NCBI GenBank assembly: GCA_035314825.1
Contig: DATFYX010000014.1
Span: 1 to 35,624, forward strand
DNA from: Candidatus Eremiobacteraceae bacterium
GTDB taxonomy: Bacteria; Vulcanimicrobiota; Vulcanimicrobiia; Eremiobacterales; Eremiobacteraceae
Direction: 5' to 3'
Length of the DNA stretch: 35,624 nt
A program made the position numbers and the translations under genes. How positions within the stretch are numbered: the first letter of the stretch is position 1; each line of letters begins with the position of its first letter. The notes beneath the pieces were generated by a model. That model was not told the DNA's origin, ran no database searches, and saw nothing but the letters and a program-made list of their open reading frames with translations. This document shows, one piece after another, positions 24,935-35,267 of this stretch.

Positions 24935-25331
24935 AGTGTTTCTTGCCGCGCCCGAGTCCGAGCTCTGCCTTCACCTTGCCGCGCTTGAAATACAAGCGCA
25001 ACGGCAGCAGTGCGAGCCCTTTTTCCTGCAGCGTGCCGACCAGCCGTTTGAGCTCGCGCGCGTGCAGCAGCAGCTTGCGGTCGCGCCGCGGCTCGTGCTG
25101 CGAGAAGAACGTGCCCTGCTCGTAGGGCGGGATGTGGACGTTGACCAGCCACGCTTCGCGCCCCCGCAGCTTCACGTATCCGTCGACCAGCGAAGCGCCG
25201 TTGACGCGCAGGCTCTTCACCTCGGTGCCGGTCAACGCCAGGCCGGCCTCCATCCGTTCTTCGATCTTGTAATCGTGGAAGGCGCGCCGGTTGCTCGCGA
25301 TGAGCTTTTCGCCGCTGGTGTTGGCGGTCAT
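24861..25331 (-). CDS. smpB: SsrA-binding protein SmpB
   Basis: SmpB binds tmRNA (SsrA) and brings it to stalled ribosomes, starting trans-translation. 156 aa. The OB-fold core shows [20 protein letters not shown] (about 14-33), [20 protein letters not shown] (34-53) and the VHIPPYEQG loop. [13 protein letters not shown] and [33 protein letters not shown] follow. The basic C-terminal tail ([19 protein letters not shown]) would fold into a helix in the mRNA channel. ATG 25331 lies 9 nt after the thioesterase gene. The last 74 nt also encode the start of tilS in another frame, which may constrain this tail. The ssrA gene itself is not in the window. Confidence 0.96.
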   Translation of the reverse strand: [156 protein letters not shown]

Positions 25332-25340
25332 GCGCCGCCC

Positions 25341-25772
25341 TTAGACCGCGATGAAGCGCGAATGGCCTTCGGCGTAGACGTTGCCGGCGCCGTCGGACAA
25401 GACGGCCTTGCCGTCCAACACGTTTGCGCGCCGGCGCTCGACGTTGCCTTCGAGCAGCAGCGGCGCGCCGGTGGGCGCCGGCTTGCGAAAACGGATCTCG
25501 AGCTTGGCGGTGACCGCACGTGCGCCCGCGGCGATCGCGGCGTGCGCCATCGCCTCATCGAGCAGCGTCGCCACGATGCCGCCGTGCAGCATGCCTGTCC
25601 AGCCGCAGAACTGCGGGTCGATCGCGACTCGGCATGTCGCTGAATCTTTGCCGTATTCGAACTTGAGGCGCAGACCGAGCGGGTTGTCTGGACCGCACGC
25701 GAAGCAGCGGCGGTCGTCCTCGAGGCGAGAGGGCGCTGTCGATGCCAGAAACGCTTCGCGCGATGCGCTCAC
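25341..25772 (-). CDS. PaaI-like hotdog-fold thioesterase
   Basis: Predicted acyl-CoA thioesterase of the PaaI/YigI type, 143 aa, acting as a homotetramer in the cytoplasm. The N-terminal CFACGPDNPLGL (residues 23-34) is typical of one PaaI subgroup. The hotdog helix carries HGGIVATLLDEAMAHA (63-78), where the HGG loop and an acidic residue (D72/E73) form the active site. Strands follow with LEIRFRKPAPTGAPLLLEGNV. GTG 25772 makes a GTGA overlap with the TPR gene. The acyl substrate cannot be inferred; no fatty-acid genes are nearby. Confidence 0.87.
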   Translation of the reverse strand: MSASREAFLASTAPSRLEDDRRCFACGPDNPLGLRLKFEYGKDSATCRVAIDPQFCGWTGMLHGGIVATLLDEAMAHAAIAAGARAVTAKLEIRFRKPAPTGAPLLLEGNVERRRANVLDGKAVLSDGAGNVYAEGHSRFIAV

Positions 25773-26686
25773 TTGATGTCGCCGCGCTTGATCTTATCGA
25801 GCTGCGATTGCGAGAACTCGGGCGCCTCGCCGTAGACGATCGCCTCGGAGAACGCGAGCTTGGCCTCGGGCACCTTGTGCACTTTGAGGTACACCGTGCC
25901 CAGCAGCGGCAGACCGTACTGGCCCGCTTCACCGACATGGCCTTTGTCCAAGTCGATCGCCGTCTTGAGGTACTTGATGGCCGCGTCGTACTGGCCGAGA
26001 TCGTCCATGATCGAGCCGAGATGATAGAACGCGTCGGGATAGTTGGGCATCAGGTTGGGCACGTCCACCAGATAGGCGAGCGCGCGATTGGGATCTTTGA
26101 GGTCGACCTGATAGATGCTCGATAGATACTCGCGCGCCAGCACGTCTTTCGGCGATGACTCGAGCGCGGCGAGGAACTCCGCCTTCGCGCGGCTGGTCGA
26201 ATTGTCGCCGAGCCGGTAGATGCCCAGGCCCACGTGCGCCGCGGCCATGTGCGGATCGATCAGCAGCGCGGCGTTGAAGGCGTCGCGCGCGTCCGGGCCG
26301 CGCGCGGTCTGGAACTGCGACATGAATAGATACGTGTAGCCCAAGCGCGTCTGCGCGAGCGCGTCGCGTGGATTCTTGGCCGCATCTTCTTCTTCTTGAT
26401 TGGCGAGCTCGGTCAGCGCGTCGACGCCCAGATTGCGCAGGCTGGCGTTGAGGAACGACAGCGCGAACGAGTCGGTCGGCGCGATGGCGAGCGCCGCTTC
26501 GAAATCGACGCGCGCTTTGCCGAAGTTCTTCGTGTAGAACGACGTGAGACCGTCGTTGACATGCGTCAGATACGAGCGGTTGGAATACTGGTCGCCTTGC
26601 TGCGGGGCGGCGACGCTCGGCCGCGCGGACGCCAGCACGGCGCAACAGACGGCGAGAGCGATCAAAAGAGTGCGAGGAGCGGTCAT
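25769..26686 (-). CDS. Secreted TPR-repeat protein
   Basis: Periplasmic or membrane-attached tetratricopeptide protein, 305 aa. A signal peptide covers about residues 1-27 (LLIALAVCCAVLASARPSVA). At least four TPR-like helix pairs are visible: FYTKNFGKARVDFEAALAI, AQTRLGYTYLFM with ARDAFNAALLIDPHMAAAH, SRAKAEFLAALESSPKDVLA, and DAFYHLGSIMDDLGQYDAAIKYL. Such proteins are scaffolds; no enzyme domain is present. Two ATGs are adjacent (26689 and 26686); I take the second because GAAAGG is only 1 nt before the first but 4 nt before the second. It lies 11 nt after the phosphoesterase and overlaps the thioesterase by 4 nt. Confidence 0.85.
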   Translation of the reverse strand: MTAPRTLLIALAVCCAVLASARPSVAAPQQGDQYSNRSYLTHVNDGLTSFYTKNFGKARVDFEAALAIAPTDSFALSFLNASLRNLGVDALTELANQEEEDAAKNPRDALAQTRLGYTYLFMSQFQTARGPDARDAFNAALLIDPHMAAAHVGLGIYRLGDNSTSRAKAEFLAALESSPKDVLAREYLSSIYQVDLKDPNRALAYLVDVPNLMPNYPDAFYHLGSIMDDLGQYDAAIKYLKTAIDLDKGHVGEAGQYGLPLLGTVYLKVHKVPEAKLAFSEAIVYGEAPEFSQSQLDKIKRGDIK

Positions 26687-26697
26687 CATGCCTTTCG

Positions 26698-27429
26698 TTA
26701 CCAGCCCGCGGCGAGGCGCTCGGCTAGTGGTTTCGGGAGACTCGCGAGCGCCATGCGCTGGCGCACGCGCTCGATATCGTAGGCCACTCGGCGGATCTCG
26801 ACCGCCGCGATCGCGTCGTCATAGCATGCGAATGACGCCTGCGGGTTACGGTCGCGCGGCTGCCCTACGCTTCCCACGTTGGTGATGTAACGGAATTCGG
26901 GAACGATGTCGATTCGCCCGCCATGCAGGAGCCGCTGCTGGAACGTCCTGCCTGCCGGGTCCTGGTAGTAGACTTCCGCCACGTGGCTGTGGCCGACGAA
27001 GGTCAGGGCCTCCACGGTGGCTTCGAACGCCCGCTTGGCATCCATCACATCCATTATATAGTCGAAATGGTGGACGGGGGCCCCGTGCACCATCGCAAAG
27101 CCGTCGACCCGCCGCTCCCTGGGAAGCCCGGCGAGGTAGGCCTGGTTCTCCGGCGTGAGCTGCGAGCGGGTCCATGACATGGCCTCGCGCGCGAGGGTGT
27201 TGAAGCGCTCCGCGCCGGCGCTGCGGACCGCCGCTTCGTCGTGGTTGCCGGCGATGGACAGCGCACCGCGTTCGCGCAGGAGGTCGCAGCATTCGTTCGG
27301 GCTCGGACCGTAGCCCACGATGTCGCCCAGGCACAGCAACGCGTCGACCCCCATGGCATCGATTTCGGCGATGACCGCGTTGAGCGCCTCGAGGTTGGAG
27401 TGGATGTCGGATATGATGCCGTAACGCAG
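26698..27429 (-). CDS. Calcineurin-like metallophosphoesterase with apparent CTG start
   Basis: Cytosolic phosphoesterase of the YfcE/MJ0936-like group, 243 aa, likely acting on phosphodiesters or nucleotides. Metal motifs: SDIHSN (D8, H10), LGDIVGYG (D36), GNHD (61-64), MVHGAP and GHSH. The first ATG in frame (27354) falls after the DxH motif and would remove it. Between the preceding in-frame stop (near 27495) and the motif there is no ATG, GTG or TTG. The frame LRYGIISDIHSN matches the usual family start MRYxIISDIHSN, so CTG 27429 is the best start; GGAG lies 12 nt upstream. It begins 28 nt after the BON lipoprotein gene, within the moeA-led operon. Specific substrate unknown. Confidence 0.85.
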   Translation of the reverse strand: MRYGIISDIHSNLEALNAVIAEIDAMGVDALLCLGDIVGYGPSPNECCDLLRERGALSIAGNHDEAAVRSAGAERFNTLAREAMSWTRSQLTPENQAYLAGLPRERRVDGFAMVHGAPVHHFDYIMDVMDAKRAFEATVEALTFVGHSHVAEVYYQDPAGRTFQQRLLHGGRIDIVPEFRYITNVGSVGQPRDRNPQASFACYDDAIAAVEIRRVAYDIERVRQRMALASLPKPLAERLAAGW

Positions 27430-27457
27430 GCGGTTCGACTTCTCCGATGGGGTGGGC

Positions 27458-28018
27458 TTACCTCCGGACCTCGAGCTTGTCGACGACTCCCTTCACGCCT
27501 TTGACGCCGCGCGCCGCATCGACGGCGACGGTCTGGATCGCCGGTGACGGCACGTCGCCGGTCAGCGTCGCGACGCCGTTGTGCACGCCCACGCCGATCT
27601 TGAGCGCGTTCACGCCGGTCTGTCCGGCGATCGCGACATGCACTTTGGTCGCCAACGTGACGTCGTCTGCGATCTCGTTGCCGGTCGGTGCTTTGGGATT
27701 CACGACGATGTGCGCATCGACGGCTTTGACGCCATCGATCTTGCGCGTGGCCGCGATGAGCTGATCGCGTTCTTGCGCGCTGCGCACCTCGCCGCGCAGG
27801 GTCACGAGACCGGGCGAGCATTCGATCTTCACCAGCGATACGGTCGCGGGGTCGAGCGCCGTCGCCGAGGCTCGCACCTGTGTGCAGACCCACGCGTCGC
27901 CGGCGCCGCGCTCGATGGTGCGCTGTGTTTGGTCCTGGTCGCTCTTGCTGCAGGCGACGAGCGTCGCTGCCGCGAGGATCGCCGACCCGAGCAACAGGCG
28001 CCTCATTTTGATGTCCAT
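27458..28018 (-). CDS. BON-domain lipoprotein
   Basis: Envelope lipoprotein of 186 aa. The signal sequence ends in lipobox L-V-A-C with Cys23. Two BON domains follow in tandem: about 45-110 (VSLVKIECSPGLVTLRGEVRS, then AAT-KIDGVKAVDAHIVV) and about 115-186 (DDVTLATKVHVAIAGQTG, then IGVGVHNGVATLTGDVPSPA, then ARGVKGVKGVVDKLEV). BON domains (as in OsmY) bind membranes and are thought to stabilise the envelope under stress. The start at 28018 is chosen because GAGGTG lies 8 nt upstream; that site overlaps the moeA stop, and the genes are 5 nt apart, so translation is probably coupled. Confidence 0.88.
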   Translation of the reverse strand: MDIKMRRLLLGSAILAAATLVACSKSDQDQTQRTIERGAGDAWVCTQVRASATALDPATVSLVKIECSPGLVTLRGEVRSAQERDQLIAATRKIDGVKAVDAHIVVNPKAPTGNEIADDVTLATKVHVAIAGQTGVNALKIGVGVHNGVATLTGDVPSPAIQTVAVDAARGVKGVKGVVDKLEVRR

Positions 28019-28023
28019 CTTCT

Positions 28024-29298
28024 TCACCTCAAACTTGACGTGCGTGAAAGCGGGCTGGCGTCGATCCACGTACCGGCCTCGATCGGCCCGCTTCCCGCGG
28101 GCACGTCCACCAGCGCGTCGGCGAATCCGAGAATGTGCATCTGCGCGGACGTGCCGAGCAGCGGATCGGCTTCAAGACCGCCCTCGGCGCGCGCGAGGGC
28201 GACCGGCACCAGATGTTCGAGTTCCGGATCGAGATCGAGCCGTGCGCGCAGGCGAGCGCGCAGGGGCAACGTCTCGTCGCGCTTGTCGTAGAGCCGCAGC
28301 AAGACCGGTTTGCCCAGCGTCTCGAGCATCACGAGTGCGGAGACCGGATTGCCGGGCAGGCCTATCACCGGCATGTCGCCGACCAGCGCCAGCATCGTCG
28401 GCCGGCCAGGTTTGGCGAGCACGCCGTGCACGATGACGCCCGGCGGTCCGGCCGCGCCGACGATCTGCGGCGTGTAGTCGCGCTCGCCGACGCTGGAGCC
28501 GCCGGAGATCACCACCGCGTCGCATTCGGCGCGCGCGCGCGCGAAGGCGCGCTCGAACGCATCCTTTCGATCGGGTACTCGATCGTAGGTGCGCGGCGCG
28601 AATCCCATCGCGCGCAGCGCCGCCGCAAGCGACAGGCTGTTGATGTCGCGCACCGCTCCGGCGCGAAGGTCGTGCCCGGGCGAGACGATCTCGTCGCCGG
28701 TGACGAGCAGGCCGACGACGGGGGTCGCGAACACGACGAGCTCGGCGACGCCGGATCCCGAGAGCAATCCGACCGATGCCGGCGTCAACACGTCGCCGCG
28801 ACGGCGCAGCAGGTCGCCGCAGCGCACATCAGCGCCTTGCGCCGTGATGTGGTCCTCGCTGCCTTCGCCGTCGACGACCTCGATCGCCGCGCCCAAGTCG
28901 CGGCAGTCCTCTTTCTTGACGACGCCGGTAGTGCCACGCGGCAGCCACCCGCCGGTCGGCACGCGCATCGCTTGGCCGGACTGCAGCTCGGCCGGCGGAG
29001 CCGCGGCGCCCATGAGCACTTCCCCGATGACGGTCAAGCGCACGACCGCGCGACCATCGGCACCGCGCACGTCTTGCGCGCGCACGGCGAAGCCGTCCAC
29101 GCTCGAGCGCGTGAAGGGCGGCACGTCCTCGAGTGCGCGCACGTCCTCGGCCAACACCCGCCCGGCGCTGTCCGCTCCGATCGGCACGCGTTGCGTGGCC
29201 GCGGTGCGGATAGGATGCGCAAGCACGGCGCTCAGGGCGCGCGCAAGGCTGACGCGGCGCAGGGTCGGATCGACTGTGGACGTCTGGCGCCCCTCCAT
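28024..29298 (-). CDS. moeA: Molybdopterin molybdenumtransferase
   Basis: MoeA inserts molybdate into adenylylated molybdopterin, the last general step of molybdenum cofactor synthesis. 424 aa, normal length. PPFTRSSVDGFAV (residues 60-72) is the conserved domain-I motif. VPTGGWLPRGTTGVVKKED is in domain III. TGDEIV (200-205) and SGGSSVGERDY (265-275) form the MoCF active site, followed by KPGRP (296-300) and GLPGNPVS (313-320). ATG 29298. It is the first gene of the long minus-strand series and diverges from pilT across about 110 nt. No other cofactor gene (moaA-E, mogA) is in the window, so it seems to stand alone. Confidence 0.95.
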   Translation of the reverse strand: MEGRQTSTVDPTLRRVSLARALSAVLAHPIRTAATQRVPIGADSAGRVLAEDVRALEDVPPFTRSSVDGFAVRAQDVRGADGRAVVRLTVIGEVLMGAAAPPAELQSGQAMRVPTGGWLPRGTTGVVKKEDCRDLGAAIEVVDGEGSEDHITAQGADVRCGDLLRRRGDVLTPASVGLLSGSGVAELVVFATPVVGLLVTGDEIVSPGHDLRAGAVRDINSLSLAAALRAMGFAPRTYDRVPDRKDAFERAFARARAECDAVVISGGSSVGERDYTPQIVGAAGPPGVIVHGVLAKPGRPTMLALVGDMPVIGLPGNPVSALVMLETLGKPVLLRLYDKRDETLPLRARLRARLDLDPELEHLVPVALARAEGGLEADPLLGTSAQMHILGFADALVDVPAGSGPIEAGTWIDASPLSRTSSLR

Positions 29299-29312
29299 GC
29301 TAGGTAACGACC

Positions 29313-29324
29313 GCGCACGTGCGC
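29313..29324. promoter_or_regulatory. 12-bp palindrome in the moeA-pilT divergent region
   Basis: GCGCAC-GTGCGC, a perfect palindrome in the 112-nt gap between the divergent genes moeA and pilT. TATGTT at 29331-29336 is a possible plus-strand -10 box, but no -35 matches. An operator is possible; in such GC-rich DNA chance is also plausible. Confidence 0.25.
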
Positions 29325-29410
29325 AAGTCCTATGTTAGAAGACCCTGATTTTGCTGCGCCGCGGCGAGGCACCCTTTCGAGCGGGGCCCTCGGGCGCCGA
29401 TGGAGGCCAC

Positions 29411-30535
29411 ATGTACCCGCATTCGCTTGATGATATGCTCACGCAGACGGTGCTCGCGAGCGCCTCCGACCTGCATCTGGTCGCGGGCTGCCCGCCGACC
29501 ATCCGCATCAACGGCGAGCTCGGCAAGCTGAACGACGACATCCTCAAGGGTGAGGACATGGACGCGCTCATGCACTCTATCCTGACGGAAGAGCAATACG
29601 ACGCGCTCGTAAAAAACCGCGAGCTCGACTCCGCATACTCATTGTCGGGCATCTCGCGCTTCCGCGTGAACATGTGTTTCGAACGCGAGCATATGAGCGG
29701 CACGTTCCGGGCGATCCCGTCCACGCCTCCCAAACTCGAAGAGATGGAGCTGCCCAAGGTCGTCACCGAGTACACGCAAAAGCCGCGCGGCTTGGTGCTT
29801 GTCACGGGCCCGACGGGCTGCGGCAAGACCACGACGCTGGCCGCGATGATCGACTACATCAACCGGAATAAAGCTCTGCGCATCGTCACCATCGAAGATC
29901 CGATCGAGTTCGAGCACCACAGCGATCAATCGGTGATCTCGCAGCGCGAGGTCGGCAAAGACACGAAAAGCGAGCAGGCAGCGCTGCGCTCCGCCTTGCG
30001 CCAGGACCCCGACGTCATCTTGGTCGGTGAGATGCGCGACCTCGACACGATCAAGCTGGCGATGACCGCGGCCGAGACGGGCCACTTGGTGTTCGGCACG
30101 CTGCACGTCACCACGGCGCCGGAGTCGATCAACCGCATCATCGACGTCTTTCCGGTCGACCAGCAGGAGCAGATCCGCGTGCAGTTGGCCGGCTCGTTCG
30201 AAGCGGTGTTCACGCAGTGTCTGATCCCACGCGCGTCCGGTACCGGCCGCATCTGCGCGATGGAAGTGCTGTTAGGCACGCCCGCGGTGCGCAATCTCAT
30301 CCGAGAGAACAAACCCTCGCAGATGATGACCGCGATGCAGACGGGCACGCAGCTCGGCATGCAGTCGCTCGAGAAGCATCTCGCTGAGCTGGTCACAGCC
30401 GGCAAGATCACGCGCGACAGCGCGATCGAGGCGTCCTCGCATCCGGAGGAGCTGCGCCGCGTGCTGGGCTCCGGTCCCGCGGCCCCGCGCTTTCCGACGC
30501 ACGAAACAGCGATGCCGACGGCGCAACGTCCCTAG
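29411..30535 (+). CDS. pilT: Type IV pilus retraction ATPase / PilT-like twitching motility ATPase
   Basis: Hexameric secretion ATPase that depolymerises type IV pili, powering twitching and DNA uptake. 374 aa. The N-terminal PAS-like domain has ASDLHLVAGCPPTIRINGEL (residues 18-37). The RecA-like domain has Walker A GPTGCGKT (133-140), the Asp box RIVTIEDPIEFEH (157-169), Walker B DPDVILVGEMRD (199-210) and the His box ETGHLVFGTLHV (222-233). The PilT-specific C-terminal motif appears as PAVRNLIREN. ATG 29411 follows GGAGG with a 4-nt gap; the frame is open to 29351, but the extension is not family-like. Other pilus genes are not in the window. The stop abuts the serS ATG. Confidence 0.93.
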   Translation: MYPHSLDDMLTQTVLASASDLHLVAGCPPTIRINGELGKLNDDILKGEDMDALMHSILTEEQYDALVKNRELDSAYSLSGISRFRVNMCFEREHMSGTFRAIPSTPPKLEEMELPKVVTEYTQKPRGLVLVTGPTGCGKTTTLAAMIDYINRNKALRIVTIEDPIEFEHHSDQSVISQREVGKDTKSEQAALRSALRQDPDVILVGEMRDLDTIKLAMTAAETGHLVFGTLHVTTAPESINRIIDVFPVDQQEQIRVQLAGSFEAVFTQCLIPRASGTGRICAMEVLLGTPAVRNLIRENKPSQMMTAMQTGTQLGMQSLEKHLAELVTAGKITRDSAIEASSHPEELRRVLGSGPAAPRFPTHETAMPTAQRP

Positions 30536-31810
30536 ATGCTCGACCGGCGCCTCATCCGCGAACAGCCGGATCGCGTGCGCCGCTCGTTGGCACGCCGCCA
30601 GCTGCCGGTTTCGGTGGTCGACGATTTGCTCGCGCTCGACGCCGACTGGCGCACGGCCATCACCGCGATCGACGCCGCCAAGGCCGAACGCAATCAGATC
30701 TCCGCGGAGTTCGCCAAAGCCAAGGGCCAGCCGCCTGAAGCGCTAGCGCGTCTGCGCGAGCGTTCGAACGAGTTGGGTGAGCGCATCGCCACGCAGGAGC
30801 GGTCGGCGGAAGCGCTCGACCAGCGCCTCAACGAGCTGCTCGCGCACGTCCCCAACATCCTGGCCGACGACGTCCCCGACGGCGCGGACTCGAGCGCCAA
30901 TCAGCTCGTTCGCTCAAGCGGTGATCCGCCGGCGTTTTCGTTCACGGCCAAACCGCACTGGGAGATCGGCGAACGCCTCGGCATCTTGGATTTCGAACGC
31001 GGCGTGCGCATCGCGCGCAGCCGCTTCACCGTCATCAAGGGCGAGGGAGCCCGGCTCAACCGCGCGCTCATCAACTTCTTCCTCGAGCGCAACACCACGG
31101 CCGGCTTCATGGAGATCGCGCCACCCTTGCTGGTCAACCGCGAGACCGTCGAAGCGACCGGCCACTTGAGCAAATTCAGCGACGCGATGTTCTCGCTGGA
31201 TGACGGCTCGCTGTTCTTGTCACCGACCTCCGAGGTGCAGCTCGTCAACTTGCACCGCGGGGAGATCCTCGAGAACGACGAGTTGCCCAAGCGCTACACC
31301 GCGTACACCGCGAACTTCCGCCAGGAAGCCGGCGCTGCAGGCAAGGACACGCGCGGCCTCATCCGCCAGCATCAGTTCGAAAAGGTCGAACTGGTCGCGC
31401 TGGCTCAACCGCAAGAGTCCGCGGCGCTGCACGAACTGATCGTGCGCCAGGCAGAGAGCCTGCTCCAAGCGCTCGAGCTGCCATATCGCGTGATGCTGCT
31501 GAGCTCCGGCGATACCGGCTTCGCGTCGCAGAAGACCTACGATCTCGAAGTGTGGCTGCCCGGCCAGAACGCCTATCGCGAGATCTCGTCGTGCAGCAAC
31601 ACCGGCGATTTCCAGGCGCGGCGCGCGGGCATCCGCTTTCGCCCAGCGCCAAAAGCCAAACCGGAATTCGTGCACACGCTCAACGGCTCAGCGCTCGCTG
31701 TCGGGCGCACGCTGGTCGCGGTGCTCGAGAATTATCAGGAAGAGGACGGCTCGGTGCGCATCCCACGCATACTGCAGCCCTATATGGGCGGCACCGAGCG
31801 GATCGGTTGA
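30536..31810 (+). CDS. serS: Seryl-tRNA synthetase
   Basis: Class II aminoacyl-tRNA synthetase that charges tRNA-Ser and also makes Ser-tRNA-Sec where that is present. 424 aa. The N-terminal MLDRRLIREQPDRVRRSLARR leads into the long antiparallel coiled-coil arm (about 30-100) that holds the tRNA long variable loop. Motif 2 is around FRQEAGAAGKDTRGLIRQHQF (about 261-281). YREISSCSNTGDFQARR is the serine-site region, and motif 3 is NGSALAVGRTLVAVLENYQ (about 383-401). The ATG directly follows the pilT stop (TAGATG). No T-box leader is seen. It converges on the DUF1059-like gene with a 3-nt gap. Confidence 0.97.
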   Translation: MLDRRLIREQPDRVRRSLARRQLPVSVVDDLLALDADWRTAITAIDAAKAERNQISAEFAKAKGQPPEALARLRERSNELGERIATQERSAEALDQRLNELLAHVPNILADDVPDGADSSANQLVRSSGDPPAFSFTAKPHWEIGERLGILDFERGVRIARSRFTVIKGEGARLNRALINFFLERNTTAGFMEIAPPLLVNRETVEATGHLSKFSDAMFSLDDGSLFLSPTSEVQLVNLHRGEILENDELPKRYTAYTANFRQEAGAAGKDTRGLIRQHQFEKVELVALAQPQESAALHELIVRQAESLLQALELPYRVMLLSSGDTGFASQKTYDLEVWLPGQNAYREISSCSNTGDFQARRAGIRFRPAPKAKPEFVHTLNGSALAVGRTLVAVLENYQEEDGSVRIPRILQPYMGGTERIG

Positions 31811-31813
31811 GGT

Positions 31814-32011
31814 CTAGGCGGCTTCTGGTTTGAGTCCGGCTTGCAGTTGAGAGCGCAGCTCGGGGCTGTCTTGGTGTCCGTGCGCTGAGACCGCGTGTGA
31901 GACTGCCGCTTTGAGCACTTCATCGGGTCTGCCTGAGATGTAGAGCGTGCAGCCGCTGTCGCTGGGCATCTCGGCGCAGTCGATGAAGACGCGGGTGGAG
32001 GTGCTGGCCAT
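31814..32011 (-). CDS. DUF1059-like small protein
   Basis: A 65-aa acidic protein resembling the DUF1059 family: VFIDCAEMPSDSGCTLYISG, then DEVLKAAVSHAVSAHGHQDSPELRSQL. The two Cys (in DCAEM and SGCTL) and the HGH-x-D block are characteristic. The function of the family is not known. ATG 32011 is chosen because GAGGAG lies 6 nt upstream; the frame stays open for 30 more codons, but these look unrelated. It is transcribed away from the malate synthase gene, with which it shares a 149-nt divergent region. Confidence 0.78.
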   Translation of the reverse strand: MASTSTRVFIDCAEMPSDSGCTLYISGRPDEVLKAAVSHAVSAHGHQDSPELRSQLQAGLKPEAA

Positions 32012-32160
32012 AGGTGTCTCCTCGGTGATCGGGCGGTATGAGATCGGCGGCCTTGTCTGCCGGTCCGCCGGGTTGCCGCTATAGGACGGCCGCCGCGCCA
32101 AGTCCTCCGAACGCCCGTACCAGGCGGGGAGGTCGCGCGGCTGAGCGCAAACCTTGTCCC

Positions 32161-33762
<1,602 letters not shown>

Positions 33763-33777
33763 CCTGCGCGCGGGTGG

Positions 33778-35229
33778 TCAGTAGAGCACGCGCACCGAGT
33801 ACTCCAGCGTCGTCTTGCCGTTGGCCGGGACCGTCATCGTCCAGGTCGCGGTCGCGCTCGATGTCTTCACGTGCGGCGCGTTCTCGGCGATGATCGTCCA
33901 ATCGCCAGGCATCGGCTCGACGACCTTGAGCGTGACCGGCGTGTCCTTGGCGTTGCGCATCTCGATGGAGTACGAGCTCTCGTACTGATAGCGGTCGTTG
34001 AACGGCCCGACGCGCTTGAAATCGGTCTGCTTTTTCGTCGCGGTGACGTCGAACGATTCGCCGAGCAGCAAGCGGATGCGCTCCTTGCGCGCCGTGTGAT
34101 CGATGCTATCCTCGCCGACGAATTGCGCGTTGCCGGACGAGTCCTTCTTATAGATGCGCACGACGCCCTTAGGCAGCGGCACGCCTAAGCCACCGCCGTC
34201 ATTGCTGAACTCCAAATAGATCTGCGGCTTGAGACGTTGGCCCAAGTCGCTTGTCGCCTGCGTATAGTAGTAGTCTTCGCCGCGCAGTTCGAGCGACTTG
34301 GTCACCGGAATGGCAGAGGCCGAGAGCATCGCGACCTGTTTGGTCTGCTTGTCGGCGATCGTGGTGGGCCGGCCGAGCGTGTACAGATGATATTCGAACA
34401 GGGTCTGCTGGCTCATGGGTTCGTTGGCCGCTCGTACTGACACGGCGGCGAGCGTGCGGATCTGGTCCGTGTTCTGGGCGCGATTGACCGAGCCGGCCAC
34501 CAGCTGCATCTTCGCGTTGTCGTAGCTCGTGCCGCTGGTGTTCGTCAGCGTGACCAGCCCGTTGAGGTCCAGACGCGTATCGTCGCCGTTGAGCACTCCG
34601 ACGTAATCGGCATGCCACGACAGGCCGCCGGTGAGGTAGTCGAGCTCCAGCGACTGATCGCCCTCGTACGTGTTGTTGATGTCGGTCACCAGCGTCGGCC
34701 GATCGCGCAGGTTGGACGGGATCGACGGGAATGAGAGGCGCCCGTCGATGCCCGTCTCGATGCGGTTCGAGTATTGCAAGACGACGCCGTTATTGACAGA
34801 GAGCACCTTGGCTTGCTCGCGCGTCTCCGCGCCGGTGCGCGGGTTGGTGTGGATGACCGTCACGTCTTTACCGACGTACTTGTCGAGAAGCGTCTCCGGG
34901 CTGAGCAGATCGAAGTTGAAATTCTGCTCGATGACCGACACCGCGCCCGACGAGGTGAGGCTATGGAAGAGCGCGGTGGTCGGGTCGATCTGGGCGCTGA
35001 CGTCGCGCAGCGCGAGCCGCTGCGTGCCTTTGGGCAGCGACATGCGGCGTTCGTCGCGCACCAGCGCGAGATTGTCGTTATAGATGGTGACGGAGACGGC
35101 TTGCTGATCGGCAAGCGTGCTGGTGCGCTCGCCGGGATCGGCCAGGGCCACGCGGCCCGTCGGTGCGAGCAGACAAAGGGTGATGAACAGCGCGCCAACG
35201 CGGTGATGCCAGCCTGCATGGGTCGACAT
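33778..35229 (-). CDS. Secreted DUF4139-domain protein
   Basis: Exported protein of 483 aa with a signal peptide at residues 1-30 (GALFITLCLLAPTGRVALA). The rest is beta-rich and matches the DUF4139 pattern: ISVTIYND-like VTIYNDNLALVRDERRMSLPKG near the N-terminus, LDYLTGGLSWHADYVGVLN in the middle, GLVTLTNTSGTSYDNAKMQLVAG, EYHLYTLGRPTTIADKQTKQV, and a C-terminal YSIEMRNAKDTPVTLKVVEPMPGDW. No enzymatic residues are known for the family; its role is undefined. ATG 35229 follows GGGAGGA with 5 nt spacing; the upstream extension to 35259 lacks support. TATAAT lies 38-44 nt upstream. The gene follows thiC on the same strand. Confidence 0.85.
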   Translation of the reverse strand: MSTHAGWHHRVGALFITLCLLAPTGRVALADPGERTSTLADQQAVSVTIYNDNLALVRDERRMSLPKGTQRLALRDVSAQIDPTTALFHSLTSSGAVSVIEQNFNFDLLSPETLLDKYVGKDVTVIHTNPRTGAETREQAKVLSVNNGVVLQYSNRIETGIDGRLSFPSIPSNLRDRPTLVTDINNTYEGDQSLELDYLTGGLSWHADYVGVLNGDDTRLDLNGLVTLTNTSGTSYDNAKMQLVAGSVNRAQNTDQIRTLAAVSVRAANEPMSQQTLFEYHLYTLGRPTTIADKQTKQVAMLSASAIPVTKSLELRGEDYYYTQATSDLGQRLKPQIYLEFSNDGGGLGVPLPKGVVRIYKKDSSGNAQFVGEDSIDHTARKERIRLLLGESFDVTATKKQTDFKRVGPFNDRYQYESSYSIEMRNAKDTPVTLKVVEPMPGDWTIIAENAPHVKTSSATATWTMTVPANGKTTLEYSVRVLY

Positions 35230-35267
35230 GATGGTCCTCCCATAAGAAAATTCGGCCACCCCGTACG

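Noticed and set aside
27354-27356. ATG 27354 as the phosphoesterase start
   Set aside because: It would delete SDIHSN, the first metal-binding motif, which is intact in frame just upstream.
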